This document shows positions 1 through 8,025 of a stretch of 18,148 nt of DNA, one piece after another. The notes beneath the pieces are model-generated. The model ran no database searches. It was given only the letters and a program-made list of their open reading frames with translations, and was not told the DNA's origin. The position numbers and the translations under genes were made by a program. Origin of the DNA: Caldifarciminota bacterium (GTDB lineage: Bacteria > Hydrothermota > Tepidihabitantia > Tepidihabitantales > Tepidihabitantaceae); NCBI GenBank assembly GCA_016935775.1, contig JAFGQF010000170.1:1-18148 (forward strand), read 5' to 3'. Position 1 is the first letter of the stretch, and each line of letters starts with the position of its first letter.

Positions 1-1730
1 AGCAGCTTGCCGCTGACTTCTTCCTTGCCGAGCCGGTACCGATACAGGTACACGCCCGCGGCGACCGCGTCGCCCGCGGCGTCCCTGCCGTCCCAGGCCG
101 CGTGGTAGCGACCGGGCTGGGTCAGGCCGGTCGCGAGGGTGCGGACCGGCCGGCCGGCGATGTCGTAGACCGCCAATTCAACCGCAGCCGCACGCGGCAC
201 CTCGTAGCTGATGCTCGTGCTGCGCCGGAACGGATTGGGGGTCGCGTCCGCCCGCACCGCCAGCGGCTCGGGCTTTGGTCCTTCGGCGACGCCGCCCGCG
301 ATGGGGTTCGCCCACTTCTGGACCACGATCGGGTTGTTGGTCGCCGGGCCCTCGGCGTAGAGGTAGAAGCCGGCGTACTGGTCAATCAGGTAACTGACCA
401 TCACCGTGTCTTCGATGTTGTCGAGCATCGCCGGGAACCGGTGGGTGACCGTCCCGCCGTCGGTGATCTTGGTGGCCGGCTCCCAGGTCATCCCGTCGTC
501 CTGCGAGTAGGAGTAGAAGATATCGGCGCGGAGCCGTTCGGGCGGTCCGGGCTCGACGCTCGAGGAATCGAACTGTTCCCAGGCGATGAACAGGTTGCCG
601 TTCTGGTCCTCGCCCAGGCTCGGCCGGCAGGCGTACATCGCGTTGTAACCGACCGCGGCCAGCAGGTTCGCCGGGTCGCAGGTCGCGGTGTGGATGTGGC
701 ACCAGGTCGGGCCGGTGGAGATGCAGCGGTGCCAGAGCTGGGCCGGGATGATATAGCCGGTCCCGGCGACATAGGGCATCACGTTCGCCACGATGTGCAG
801 GTCGTCGTCCTTGTCGTAGAACGGGAAGATCGAGGTGATGTGGTAGCTGGTTGCGGTGTCGCCGCCGAATGCCGGCGGCCAGCCGAGGTCCTCGGGGTTG
901 GCCCAGCTTGCGCCGGCGTCGGTCGAGATGCGGTAGAAACCCGGGTCGGGCGCGCCCGCGGAGAATTCCCAGGTGACGCAGACGTTGTCGCTCACCGGCG
1001 AGCAGGCGACGTTCTGGGTCGGGAACTCGGGGCCGGGCTGGGGCGACGTCATCCCCACCGGGGTGGTCCAGTTCGGCCAGGTCGTGACGTTGGCGTAGTA
1101 GAGATCATAGGCGTCGGCGTCGGTGGTCATCGCGGCGTGGACGCCGGAGTTCCGGTCGACGTTGATGTACGCCCACTGGTAGTTGTCGGCGACTCCGGCG
1201 CTGGAGGCATACTCGAAAATGCCCGCGCCGGGCGCCATGTCGCGCGCCACGTCCGGGTGAATCGGCGACCCGAGGTGGGCCGAAACCATCGCCACGCCGT
1301 TGACCGGGTCCACGTCCATATTGCCGAACCCGCAGCGCTCGGTAAAGACGTTGACGCCCGACTGCATGAAGTCCGGGTCGATCCAGTTCCACGCGCCCGC
1401 GCCGTGGTCGTAGTAGTTGTAGCGCATGTTCCGGTCCGGGAACGTAGTCTGGTCCGACGCCGAGTACATGAAGATGGCGTGGACGCCGTTGCCCGGCGAG
1501 TTGGCCAGGGCCCGGTAGGCCGGCCCGTTCCACTGCCAGTCGTAAGTGGTGCCGCCGATGGTGTCCACGGCACCGATCACGAAGCTCCCGGCCTCGCCCG
1601 CGGGCCCGAACCCGGTGTGCGGCGCCTCGGCCGGGACTGTCGTCTCGTCCGGCAGCACCGTCATCGGCTGGGTGGGGGCGGCGAGGAGCAGCACCGGCAA
1701 AGCCAGTGCGATGCATACGATGATACGCAT
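1..1730 (-). CDS. Exported Asp-box (BNR-like) repeat protein with C-terminal sorting domain, 3' end off window
   Basis: At least 576 residues; only the last few are missing at the window edge. The ATG at 1730 is chosen because AAGGAGG (1737-1743) lies 6 bases upstream and a promoter lies above that. The protein opens with a short signal peptide (MRIIVCIALALPVLLLAAP). Two Asp-box motifs, S-x-D-x-G-x-[ST]-W, are visible: STDAGASW at about 269-276 and SQDDGMTW at about 409-416. These motifs mark beta-propeller (sialidase-like) folds. A WEQFD motif sits at about 384. From about residue 499 (NPF) a FlgD-Ig-like domain runs to the end, with GVYLYR near the terminus, typical of cell-surface sorting tails. 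The region 384-440 aligns well with the protein at 13039-14544. No sialidase catalytic residues can be assigned, so enzymatic activity is unknown; a binding or surface role is equally possible. It is probably transcribed on its own. Confidence 0.85.
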   Translation of the reverse strand, partial: MRIIVCIALALPVLLLAAPTQPMTVLPDETTVPAEAPHTGFGPAGEAGSFVIGAVDTIGGTTYDWQWNGPAYRALANSPGNGVHAIFMYSASDQTTFPDRNMRYNYYDHGAGAWNWIDPDFMQSGVNVFTERCGFGNMDVDPVNGVAMVSAHLGSPIHPDVARDMAPGAGIFEYASSAGVADNYQWAYINVDRNSGVHAAMTTDADAYDLYYANVTTWPNWTTPVGMTSPQPGPEFPTQNVACSPVSDNVCVTWEFSAGAPDPGFYRISTDAGASWANPEDLGWPPAFGGDTATSYHITSIFPFYDKDDDLHIVANVMPYVAGTGYIIPAQLWHRCISTGPTWCHIHTATCDPANLLAAVGYNAMYACRPSLGEDQNGNLFIAWEQFDSSSVEPGPPERLRADIFYSYSQDDGMTWEPATKITDGGTVTHRFPAMLDNIEDTVMVSYLIDQYAGFYLYAEGPATNNPIVVQKWANPIAGGVAEGPKPEPLAVRADATPNPFRRSTSISYEVPRAAAVELAVYDIAGRPVRTLATGLTQPGRYHAAWDGRDAAGDAVAAGVYLYRYRLGKEEVSGKL

Positions 1731-1773
1731 GCGTATCCTCCTTGGTTTAGCTGTCATTCTCTGCCTTTGACCG

Positions 1774-1801
1774 ATTGTAGCGCCGGGCGGGCACGGGTCA
1801 A
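1774..1801 (-). promoter_or_regulatory. Sigma70-type promoter of the first Asp-box gene
   Basis: Read on the minus strand: TTGACC (1796-1801), a 16-base spacer and TACAAT (1774-1779). The predicted transcription start is near 1767, giving a leader of about 37 bases that contains a good Shine-Dalgarno sequence. It lies in the 90-base gap after the PhzF gene, so the Asp-box gene need not be co-transcribed with it. Confidence 0.7.
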
Positions 1802-1820
1802 GCCGCGCCCCGGCCGCGGC

Positions 1821-2699
1821 TCACCCGATGACGCCCCGGCCGACCGGCACGACCCGGCCGCCGACGCGAACCGCGATGCGACCGTCCTGTTCCCGGCCGT
1901 CCAGCAGGAGCCGCGACGGGCGGCCGATCTCGATGCCCTGCTCGGTCGCCAGCTCGACCGCCGGCGTCCCAAAGAACCGCTCCCGCACCAGCCACGCGCA
2001 CAGGCAGCCGTTGGCCGAGCCGGTCGCCGGGTCCTCGGGCACGTCATAGTATTCGCAGAACACCCGGACGTGCAGCCGGCATTCCGGGTCCTCGGTTTCG
2101 GGACAGAAGGCCAGGACCGCCTTCGCCCGCATCTTACCCGCCAGCCGCTCGTATTCGGCCCGGTTGATGCGAATCCGTTTCATCGCGGCCAGCGTGCGCA
2201 CCGGAACGATGAGGAACCAGAGCCCGGTCGACACCTCGCGGCACGGGAACCGGCCGTCAATATCCCCGGGCTCGAGCCCCAGCGCCCGCGCGGCGCGCGC
2301 GTGCGGGCAGGCGTCGCCGAACTCGGGACTCACCTGGGTCATCACCAGCCGCTCGCCGCCGTCGTGGATTTCGACCGGCACGACGCCGACCTTGAGGTCA
2401 AGGAGGACGCTGTCGGCCCGGCGGCCGAGAAACCGGTCCCAGATTGTCCAGGCGGTGCCGAGCGTCGGGTGGCCGGCGAACGGGACCTCGCGCGCCGGCG
2501 TGAATATCCGCACCGGCCAGCCGCGCTCGTTGGGCTTGTTGTCGAGGATGAAAGTCGTCTCGCTGAAGTGCATCTCCCGGGCCAGGTCCTGCATCAGCCG
2601 GTCACTGGTTCCGGCAGCGTGTGGGAATACCGCGAGCTGGTTGCCCTGGAACCGCTCGCGGGCGAAGACGTCAAGCACCAGGAACTCGAGGCCAGCCAT
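1821..2699 (-). CDS. PhzF family isomerase/epimerase
   Basis: 292 residues, the usual length of the PhzF (phenazine biosynthesis-like, diaminopimelate-epimerase fold) family. Hallmarks are the N-terminal F-x-G-N-Q-L-A-V-F (17-25), HFSETTF with E47 matching the family's catalytic glutamate, FAGHPTLGTA (74-83), and EDPATGSANG (222-231) with D223 at the conserved second active-site position. Family members are cytosolic and act on small molecules by proton shuttling. The substrate is not predictable, and no phenazine genes are nearby. The ATG at 2699 has no Shine-Dalgarno sequence; it lies 6 bases past a -10 box, so the mRNA is probably leaderless. The first Asp-box gene follows 90 bases downstream under its own promoter, so a functional link is doubtful. 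Confidence 0.92.
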   Translation of the reverse strand: MAGLEFLVLDVFARERFQGNQLAVFPHAAGTSDRLMQDLAREMHFSETTFILDNKPNERGWPVRIFTPAREVPFAGHPTLGTAWTIWDRFLGRRADSVLLDLKVGVVPVEIHDGGERLVMTQVSPEFGDACPHARAARALGLEPGDIDGRFPCREVSTGLWFLIVPVRTLAAMKRIRINRAEYERLAGKMRAKAVLAFCPETEDPECRLHVRVFCEYYDVPEDPATGSANGCLCAWLVRERFFGTPAVELATEQGIEIGRPSRLLLDGREQDGRIAVRVGGRVVPVGRGVIG

Positions 2700-2705
2700 C
2701 GGCTG

Positions 2706-2733
2706 ATGTTAGGCGGGTCCGGGTTATGGTCAA
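2706..2733 (-). promoter_or_regulatory. Promoter of the PhzF gene, predicted leaderless
   Basis: Minus strand: TTGACC (2728-2733), 16-base spacer, TAACAT (2706-2711). Only 6 bases separate the -10 box from the ATG at 2699, placing the expected transcription start on or next to the start codon. Confidence 0.7.
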
Positions 2734-2774
2734 GCCGGACGCCGCCGGGTCGGGACGATATTCGGGCCGTCGGC

Positions 2775-3248
2775 CTATTCTGGGTCGACGGCAGACCGAA
2801 GGGGGCGCAATCCGTTTTTTACGGTCGTCCCGGCCCGGCGGTCACGTCCGGCAAAATCGGCAATGGTCTGCTGCTCCAGGTACTCCCGAGTCACGCTGTT
2901 GAGCCCGGCCCAGACCCGGCGCGCGGGGCAGTCGTGCTCGAGGCTGCATTCCTCGACTCCCGCCTCGCAGACGCAGGGCACGCTGAACAGCTCCTCGCCC
3001 ACTGCGGCGATGGCTTCGGCCAGGCTGACCTCATCGGCCGCCCGGGCCAGCAGGTAACCGCCGCCGGGTCCCTTGCGCGAGTTCACCAGCCCGGCCTCGA
3101 CCAGCTGCAACAGAATTCTCTCCAGGTAGCCGACCGAGAGCTGCTGACGCTCGGCGATATCCGCCGCGCGCACCGGTCCATCGGCATCGTTGCGGGCGAT
3201 GTCAATCAATGCCCGAAGTGCGTACCTGGTGCGGGTCGTCAGCGCCAC
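2775..3248 (-). CDS. Rrf2/IscR-family transcriptional regulator, probably Fe-S binding
   Basis: 157 residues. The N-terminus (MALTTRTRYALRALIDIA) and the winged helix with SVGYLERILLQLVEAGLV (38-55) and KGPGGGYLLA (59-68) are typical of Rrf2 proteins. Cysteines at 92, 94, 101 and 107 (with H105) occupy the place of the IscR cluster-ligand cysteines (92, 98 and 104 in E. coli IscR), though the spacing differs. An iron-sulfur or other thiol/redox sensor is inferred. The start is GTG at 3248; there is no Shine-Dalgarno sequence, and the -10 box ends 5 bases before it. A perfect 6-bp inverted repeat fills the promoter spacer, so it probably represses itself. No cysteine desulfurase or Suf/Isc genes adjoin, so the regulon is unknown. 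The alternatives are NsrR-, CymR- or RsrR-like roles. Confidence 0.92.
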   Translation of the reverse strand: MALTTRTRYALRALIDIARNDADGPVRAADIAERQQLSVGYLERILLQLVEAGLVNSRKGPGGGYLLARAADEVSLAEAIAAVGEELFSVPCVCEAGVEECSLEHDCPARRVWAGLNSVTREYLEQQTIADFAGRDRRAGTTVKNGLRPLRSAVDPE

Positions 3249-3253
3249 GTAGA

Positions 3254-3282
3254 AACATACCCTGTTGGTAGGGTAATGTCAA
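3254..3282 (-). promoter_or_regulatory. Promoter of the Rrf2-type regulator, predicted leaderless
   Basis: Minus strand: consensus -35 TTGACA (3277-3282), 17-base spacer, -10 TATGTT (3254-3259). The GTG start at 3248 lies only 5 bases past the -10 box, so transcript and reading frame are expected to begin nearly together. Confidence 0.75.
3258..3275. promoter_or_regulatory. Palindromic operator inside the Rrf2 promoter
   Basis: The 18-bp site TACCCT-n6-AGGGTA has perfect 6-bp arms. It covers nearly the whole -35/-10 spacer and the first two bases of the -10 box. A dimeric repressor bound here would block RNA polymerase. By position the most likely binder is the Rrf2 protein itself; that is inference. 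Confidence 0.65.
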
Positions 3283-3298
3283 GCCCGGCTCAAAGAGA

Positions 3299-3322
3299 GC
3301 GGGGGCGCCGAGGCGCCCCCGC
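3299..3322 (-). terminator. Rho-independent-type terminator of the large subtilase gene
   Basis: A perfect 10-bp GC stem (GCGGGGGCGC / GCGCCCCCGC) with a 4-base loop lies 22 bases after the subtilase stop codon. On the minus strand it is followed by TCTCTTT, a modest U-rich tract. It insulates the Rrf2 promoter just downstream. Confidence 0.75.
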
Positions 3323-3344
3323 GGAAACCGGATAATCGGGTCGG

Positions 3345-6332
3345 CTACCGGGCGAGCAGCGCCCGCTCGGTGACGAGCCCATCCGGGCCCTCAAGCCGGA
3401 CGAAGTAGACCCCGCCGGCCAGTTCGGACGGCTGCCAGGTCACCTCGCCCCGGCCGGCATTGACGTCGCCGTCGAACACCGTCCAGGCGTTGCGGCCGCT
3501 GACGTCGAACGCCGTTATCTTGACGCGCCCGGCCCGCGTCGCCTGGTAGGAAATCCGCGCCCGCCCGCTGAACGGGTTGGGCAGGACATCCAGCAGCCGC
3601 GCCGCAGGTTCCTGGCCCGGCCGCTCGACGATGCCGACGTTGCCGTCGAACCAGCTCTGGGCGCTGTCGGCGTGGGCCAACGCCTCGGACTCGCTCGTCC
3701 CGCCGACAAAGGCCACCGCGAACCGGTAGGTCTGCCCCACCGCCAGGTCGAACGGCCCGGCCGAGGTCAGGATCGACCAGTCGTAGGCGCGGTTCGAGCT
3801 GCGCTGGGCCACCGTGCCGTCCAGGAAGCGCCACTTCTGCCCGTCGGTCATGCAGGAATCAGGGTAGACGTAGCGGGCGTGGTCCACCGCCGACAGGTTG
3901 GCGAACGAGTTCGGCGCGAGGATCTTGACCCCGACCGTCGGGTTGGCAGACGAACTCTGGCGCATCCACGTGAACCGCCGGCTTTCGTCGCTGCCCGCGG
4001 TGTTGGAGGTCGGGGTGCTGCCGATGTCGAAGTCGGCGAACACGCCCGCGTACATCCCGCTGACCGCGCTCGAGCCGTTGTTCTCGATGTCGTACACCAG
4101 CACCACGAAGTCGTCGTAGCCGGTGCGGACGTCCTGGTAGCTGTTCTGGGTCACCGAGATTGACTTCGCCGAAGGGTGGCCGGCGTCGTTGAACTTGCCC
4201 CGGAACTGCTCGGAGCCCGCCTGCGGCGGATTCACCGGCCGCAGCGAGTCAACCACGCGCAGGTCCTGGTTGGGCGTGCCGCTCGCCGGCTGGGAGAAAT
4301 GCCGGTCGGCCACATAGCTCTGGGAGTTGCCCATCGCGAAACTCGAGTAGAACAGCGCGCTGGCCGATGCCTTCGGGTAGCAGAACCCGCTGCCGAGGTC
4401 AGCCGGCGGCAGGTCGTAGCCGATCGGGCCGAAGCAGCTCACCGTCAGCTTGCAGTAGCCGGTGTCGTGGGTCATCAGCAGCTGACCGGGCGTCGGCGGC
4501 TCGCCGACCGTCAGGTTGAACACGAAGGTGTTGGTGTAGTCAGCCGAGTCGCCCGAAACGTGCAGCGTGCACGGTATCGAGGTCCCGGGCGGGATGCTCG
4601 AGTTGGCCTGGACCTCGAACCGGTCCGACGAGTTGGTCCGCGACTCGCCCGACGGGATGTTGCCCCAGGTGCCGTTCGCGTCCGACACCACCAGCCGGAC
4701 GTCGCCCGAGGCGAGTGTGCCGGCGGTGTTGTTGCAGGCCGCGCCACCCGTGTTGCGCAGGCTCATCTCGAGCTGGGCGGTCTCGCCCGGGTCAACCCGG
4801 CCGTTATTGTTGCCGCCCGGGTCATACACGGTCGTGCCCTGCAGCGTCAGCATCGGACCGCCCGAGCCGGTGATGTGGTTAATCGCCTCGAGAGCGTCGA
4901 TCCGGCCCGCGCCGTAGTCCATGTCCTTGCCGGTCGGGCCGCGGTCCACCGCGGTGATCTCGAGGATCGAGTCCACCACCGCCGCCGACAGGTTCGGGTT
5001 CTTAGACAGCATCAACGCCACCACGCCGGCGGTGTGCGGGGTCGCCATCGACGTCCCGGACATCGTCGTGTAGCCGTTGTTCGAAGATCGCGAGCAGGAC
5101 TTGATGTTCACACCCGGCGCCGCCACGTCCGGCCGGGTCAGGCCCGGCGGGTGGGGATAGTCGTTGTAGCCGGCAACCGTGCCCCACTCCGACGGCCCGC
5201 GGCTCGAGAAGCTGGCGTAGTTATCGTTCGAGTCGGTCGCGCCGCATGAGATGACGTTGGAGAGCGCGCCGGTCCCGACGTTCTGCGGGTTCCACCACGG
5301 CGGCGGAACGTCACCCGGGGTCCGGGTCGAGTAGGGCGGCGAGCTCGACCGCTCGTTGCCGGCCGCCACGCACATGATGACCCCGGCCGCGCCGACGTTG
5401 TTGCAGCCGTCGCGCCAGAGCTTGCGCATCGGGTCCCAGCCGTTGATCCAGCCCAGCGACATCGTGATCAGGTCGCCGCCGTTGGTCGGCGACAGCGGCG
5501 GCGAGACCACGAACTGCATCGCTGCCCAGACCTGAGTCTCGGCCAGCGAATCGGCCACCGTCCGGACCCGGCACGACATGATGTTCGCGTCCGGCGCCAC
5601 GCCGCACTGGCTGCCCGCGGTCCCGTCCGAGGCCACGCTGCCGCAGGTGTGCGTGCCGTGGCCGTTGGAGTCCATCGGGTCGTTGGTGTTGTTCTCGAAG
5701 TTCCAGCCGTGGTTCGGGTAGTTGGCATCGGTCCACATGTGGTCGGCCAAGTCGAGGTGGTTGTAGTTGCAGCCGGTGTCGATGTCGCCGACCACGATGC
5801 CCTGGCCGGTGTAGCCCAGGGCCCAGACCGCCGGCGCGTTGACCTTCTGCACGCCCCAGTCAATCTCCTCGCCGCCGTCGGTCGCGTCGCCGACCGCCGC
5901 AGCCGGCAGCAAACCGGGCACGTGCTTGACGTCGGCGTCGACGTACCAGACGTCCGGGTGTTGCTCGATCGCGCGAATCGCCGCCTCGGTCGCGCGGCAG
6001 TAGGCTGCATTAACCAGCCAGAGCGATCCGGTGCCGCTGACCGCGCCCTCGGCCTCGAGCCGGCCCAGCAGCTCCATCAGCCCGGCCTGCTGCTGTTCGC
6101 TGAAATCGGAAAGGATGCGGGCGACCTCGGCCTGCCGCAGCCGCTTGGGCATGCCGTCAACCAGCGCGCCGAGCTGGCCCGCGTCGAACTGCTCGTGCAG
6201 CGCGATGATGACCGGGACCTGGTGGTCCTGGCCCGCGACCGAAATCTGCGCCTCGAGCTCGGGCCCGACCAGCGCGAACCCGGTGCCGACCAGTACCAGC
6301 GCCAGCGCAAGAACCACTGACGTTCTCTTCAC
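3345..6332 (-). CDS. Exported subtilisin-like serine protease (S8) with propeptide, CARDB-like and FlgD-Ig domains
   Basis: 995 residues from a GTG start at 6332, chosen for its AGGAGGA Shine-Dalgarno and the following signal peptide (VKRTSVVLALALVLVGTGFAL). The in-frame ATG at 6437 lies upstream of the transcription start and is rejected. An I9-type inhibitor propeptide region (about 30-140) precedes the S8 domain. Catalytic residues seen are D185 (GDIDTG), H225 (GHGTH), the oxyanion Asn in VAAGN and S428 (SGTSMATPH). After the protease come a CARDB-like adhesion domain beginning near LTLQGTTVYDPGGNNNGRVDPGE, a long beta-rich region of unknown fold and a FlgD-Ig-type tail (NPFSGRARISY to GGVYFVRLEG). 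It resembles bacillopeptidase F-like S8 proteases. It likely acts outside the cell or on its surface, degrading protein. It has its own promoter and terminator, so it is monocistronic. Confidence 0.95.
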   Translation of the reverse strand: MKRTSVVLALALVLVGTGFALVGPELEAQISVAGQDHQVPVIIALHEQFDAGQLGALVDGMPKRLRQAEVARILSDFSEQQQAGLMELLGRLEAEGAVSGTGSLWLVNAAYCRATEAAIRAIEQHPDVWYVDADVKHVPGLLPAAAVGDATDGGEEIDWGVQKVNAPAVWALGYTGQGIVVGDIDTGCNYNHLDLADHMWTDANYPNHGWNFENNTNDPMDSNGHGTHTCGSVASDGTAGSQCGVAPDANIMSCRVRTVADSLAETQVWAAMQFVVSPPLSPTNGGDLITMSLGWINGWDPMRKLWRDGCNNVGAAGVIMCVAAGNERSSSPPYSTRTPGDVPPPWWNPQNVGTGALSNVISCGATDSNDNYASFSSRGPSEWGTVAGYNDYPHPPGLTRPDVAAPGVNIKSCSRSSNNGYTTMSGTSMATPHTAGVVALMLSKNPNLSAAVVDSILEITAVDRGPTGKDMDYGAGRIDALEAINHITGSGGPMLTLQGTTVYDPGGNNNGRVDPGETAQLEMSLRNTGGAACNNTAGTLASGDVRLVVSDANGTWGNIPSGESRTNSSDRFEVQANSSIPPGTSIPCTLHVSGDSADYTNTFVFNLTVGEPPTPGQLLMTHDTGYCKLTVSCFGPIGYDLPPADLGSGFCYPKASASALFYSSFAMGNSQSYVADRHFSQPASGTPNQDLRVVDSLRPVNPPQAGSEQFRGKFNDAGHPSAKSISVTQNSYQDVRTGYDDFVVLVYDIENNGSSAVSGMYAGVFADFDIGSTPTSNTAGSDESRRFTWMRQSSSANPTVGVKILAPNSFANLSAVDHARYVYPDSCMTDGQKWRFLDGTVAQRSSNRAYDWSILTSAGPFDLAVGQTYRFAVAFVGGTSESEALAHADSAQSWFDGNVGIVERPGQEPAARLLDVLPNPFSGRARISYQATRAGRVKITAFDVSGRNAWTVFDGDVNAGRGEVTWQPSELAGGVYFVRLEGPDGLVTERALLAR

Positions 6333-6418
6333 TTGCTCCTCCTGCGTTTTGTTGCCTGGCCGGCCGCCCGGCACTGCGCGCCGGGCCTGGACCGGCCCTG
6401 GATTGCACCTTGTCCTCA

Positions 6419-6446
6419 ATTCTAGCCCTGCCGTCATTCAAGTCAA
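6419..6446 (-). promoter_or_regulatory. Promoter of the large subtilase gene
   Basis: Minus strand: TTGACT (6441-6446), 16-base spacer, TAGAAT (6419-6424). The predicted start near 6412 leaves an untranslated leader of about 80 bases before the GTG at 6332. It is back-to-back with the yjbQ promoter. Confidence 0.7.
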
Positions 6447-6464
6447 AGAACTGCAGCGCCCGCG

Positions 6465-6493
6465 TTGACACTCATCGAACGCCCGACTAACAT
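6465..6493 (+). promoter_or_regulatory. Promoter of the YjbQ-family gene, predicted leaderless
   Basis: Consensus TTGACA (6465-6470), 17-base spacer, TAACAT (6488-6493). The GTG start at 6502 is 8 bases beyond the -10 box, and no Shine-Dalgarno sequence is present, so the leader is absent or one to two bases long. Confidence 0.72.
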
Positions 6494-6501
6494 ACCCTGC
6501 C

Positions 6502-6897
6502 GTGGAGACGCTGGAAATCCAGACCAGTACCCGGAGCGAGTTGGTGGACATCACCGACGGGCTGCGCGAGGCGGTCGAACGGTCCGGGGTCGAAGACGGG
6601 GTCTGTGTCGTGTTCGTGCCTCATACCACCGCGGCGGTGACGGTCAACGAGGCACACGACCCGGACGTCGCCCGCGACATCGTCGCCGCGCTCGACCGGC
6701 TGGCGCCGCCCGGCCCGGGCTACCGGCATCGCGAGGGTAATGCCGACGCCCACATCAAGGCGGTGCTGGTCGGGTCGAGCGTCCGGGTTCCGGTCGCGGA
6801 CGGCCGGCTGCTCCTCGGCCGCTGGCAGGGCGTGTTCTTCTGCGAGTTCGACGGCCCGCGCCGGCGCAAAATCGAAATCCGTGTGATCGAAAACTGA
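6502..6897 (+). CDS. YjbQ (UPF0047) family protein
   Basis: 131 residues, full family length. Conserved blocks are PHTTAAVTVNE (40-50), Y-R-H-x-E-G-N-A-D-A-H-I (74-85) and the C-terminal LLLGRWQGVFFCEFDGPRRR (104-122). Family members form small cytosolic trimers; E. coli YjbQ has weak thiamine-phosphate synthase activity, but the physiological reaction is unsettled. The GTG start is supported by the promoter 8 bases upstream. It leads a plus-strand run with the aminotransferase 21 bases downstream, so the two are probably co-transcribed. No thiamine genes are visible here. Confidence 0.93.
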   Translation: METLEIQTSTRSELVDITDGLREAVERSGVEDGVCVVFVPHTTAAVTVNEAHDPDVARDIVAALDRLAPPGPGYRHREGNADAHIKAVLVGSSVRVPVADGRLLLGRWQGVFFCEFDGPRRRKIEIRVIEN

Positions 6898-6918
6898 CGC
6901 ACCAACAGGAGGTCAACA

Positions 6919-7995
6919 GTGCACAAGAAGCTGTTCATCCCGGGCCCGACCGAAGTCCGGGAAGAGGTTCTCAAGGCCCAGTCCCAATGGATGATCGGTC
7001 ACCGTTCCAAGGAGTTCGGCGAGCTCTACCACCGTTGCGTTTCCAAGACCGCCGAAGCGCTGAAAACGAAGAACCACGTGATGTGGTTCACCTCGTCCGG
7101 GACCGGCACGATGGAAGGCGCAATCCGCAACTGCGTCGCCACCGACGGCAAGGTGCTGCACACCGTCAACGGCGCGTTCTCGGACCGCTGGTTCAAGATA
7201 TCGAAGTCCTGCGGCCGCCAGGCGGCCCGGGTAGACGCCGAGTGGGGCAAGGCAATCAAGCCCGAGCTGATTGACGCCGAACTGGCCAAGGGCGGCTACA
7301 CCGCCGTGACCATCACCCAGAATGAAACCTCGACCGGCGTCCGCCAGCCGATCGAGGACATCGGCCGGATGATGAAGGAAAAGTACCCTGACGTGCTCGT
7401 GCTGGTGGACGCAGTCTCGGCACTGATGGGTGACTGGTTTGAAATCGACGAACTCGGGCTCGACGTGGTGGTCGCCTCGTCCCAGAAGGCGGTCGCGCTG
7501 CCGCCGGGGCTGGCGGTCGCCGTCGTTTCGCAGCGCGCCCTCGACAAGTGCCGCACCGTGCCCGACCGCGGCTACTACTTCGACTACGACGCGATGCTCA
7601 AGCGCTACGACAAGGACCACCAGACCCCGACCACGCCCGCCATCTCGCTGCTCTGGGCGCTCGACGCCGAGCTCGACCACATACTCAAGGAAACGATGCC
7701 CGGCCGCTACCGCCGCCACCTGGAGATGGCCGAGTTCACGCGCGCGTGGGCAAAGCAGCACTTCGCGCTCTTCCCCGAACCCGGCTACGAATCGGTGACC
7801 CTCACCACTGTCGCCAACACGCGGGACGTGAGCGTCAAGGACCTCAACGCCGGCCTCGCGGGCAAGGGGATGCAGATCTCCAACGGCTACGGCGACCTCA
7901 AAGAGAAGACCTTCCGCATCGCCCACATGGGCGACCTGGCGCTGGACGATATGAAACAGGTCACCTCGGCGATAGTCGAGCTCCTGGGTCTCTAG
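6919..7995 (+). CDS. PLP-dependent class V aminotransferase (alanine/serine-glyoxylate aminotransferase-like)
   Basis: 358 residues. The N-terminal FIPGPTEVREEV, a PLP-contacting TSSGTGTMEGA block (about 57-67), VLVDAVSALMGDW with the ring-stacking aspartate, and SSQKAVALPPG with the Schiff-base lysine K190 identify the alanine-glyoxylate / serine-pyruvate branch of fold-type I class V enzymes. It is predicted to be cytosolic and to transfer an amino group between serine or alanine and glyoxylate or pyruvate. A serine-biosynthesis aminotransferase acting on phosphohydroxypyruvate is an alternative, because sequence alone does not settle the substrate. The GTG at 6919 has AGGAGGT (6907-6913) 5 bases upstream. 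It sits between the yjbQ-like gene and the second subtilase, on the same strand with short gaps. Confidence 0.9.
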   Translation: MHKKLFIPGPTEVREEVLKAQSQWMIGHRSKEFGELYHRCVSKTAEALKTKNHVMWFTSSGTGTMEGAIRNCVATDGKVLHTVNGAFSDRWFKISKSCGRQAARVDAEWGKAIKPELIDAELAKGGYTAVTITQNETSTGVRQPIEDIGRMMKEKYPDVLVLVDAVSALMGDWFEIDELGLDVVVASSQKAVALPPGLAVAVVSQRALDKCRTVPDRGYYFDYDAMLKRYDKDHQTPTTPAISLLWALDAELDHILKETMPGRYRRHLEMAEFTRAWAKQHFALFPEPGYESVTLTTVANTRDVSVKDLNAGLAGKGMQISNGYGDLKEKTFRIAHMGDLALDDMKQVTSAIVELLGL

Positions 7996-8013
7996 CCCGG
8001 GAACCTGCTACCG

Positions 8014-8018
8014 GGAGG
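8014..8018 (+). promoter_or_regulatory. Shine-Dalgarno supporting an upstream CTG start for the second subtilase
   Basis: GGAGG within GGGAGGGGG lies 7 bases before CTG at 8026. From that CTG the frame reads a hydrophobic export-like segment that joins the protease without a stop. No ATG, GTG or TTG occurs in frame between the preceding stop (7993-7995) and GTG 8242. Confidence 0.45.
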
Positions 8019-8025
8019 GGGCGGG

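Noticed and set aside
102..3335. A 1077-codon open frame on the plus strand
   Set aside because: It lies antisense to three well-supported genes and their promoters, is rich in R, G, V and P with no domain, and is explained by high GC leaving few stop codons opposite real genes.
4176..6320. Long plus-strand frames opposite the large subtilase
   Set aside because: They are compositional shadows of the subtilase gene, which has a full catalytic triad, signal peptide, promoter and terminator.
6367..6398. Two overlapping GC hairpins in the large subtilase leader
   Set aside because: Stems of 5-6 bp are common by chance at this base composition, and no riboswitch core or terminator tract accompanies them.
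6333..6437. An upstream ATG extending the large subtilase by 35 residues
   Set aside because: The ATG lies between the -35 and -10 boxes, upstream of the expected transcript start; GTG 6332 has the Shine-Dalgarno and begins the signal peptide.
6490..6499. ACATACCCTG before yjbQ, identical to part of the Rrf2 operator
   Set aside because: Only one half-site is present; the expected AGGGTA six bases further on is absent, so regulation by the Rrf2 protein is not supported.
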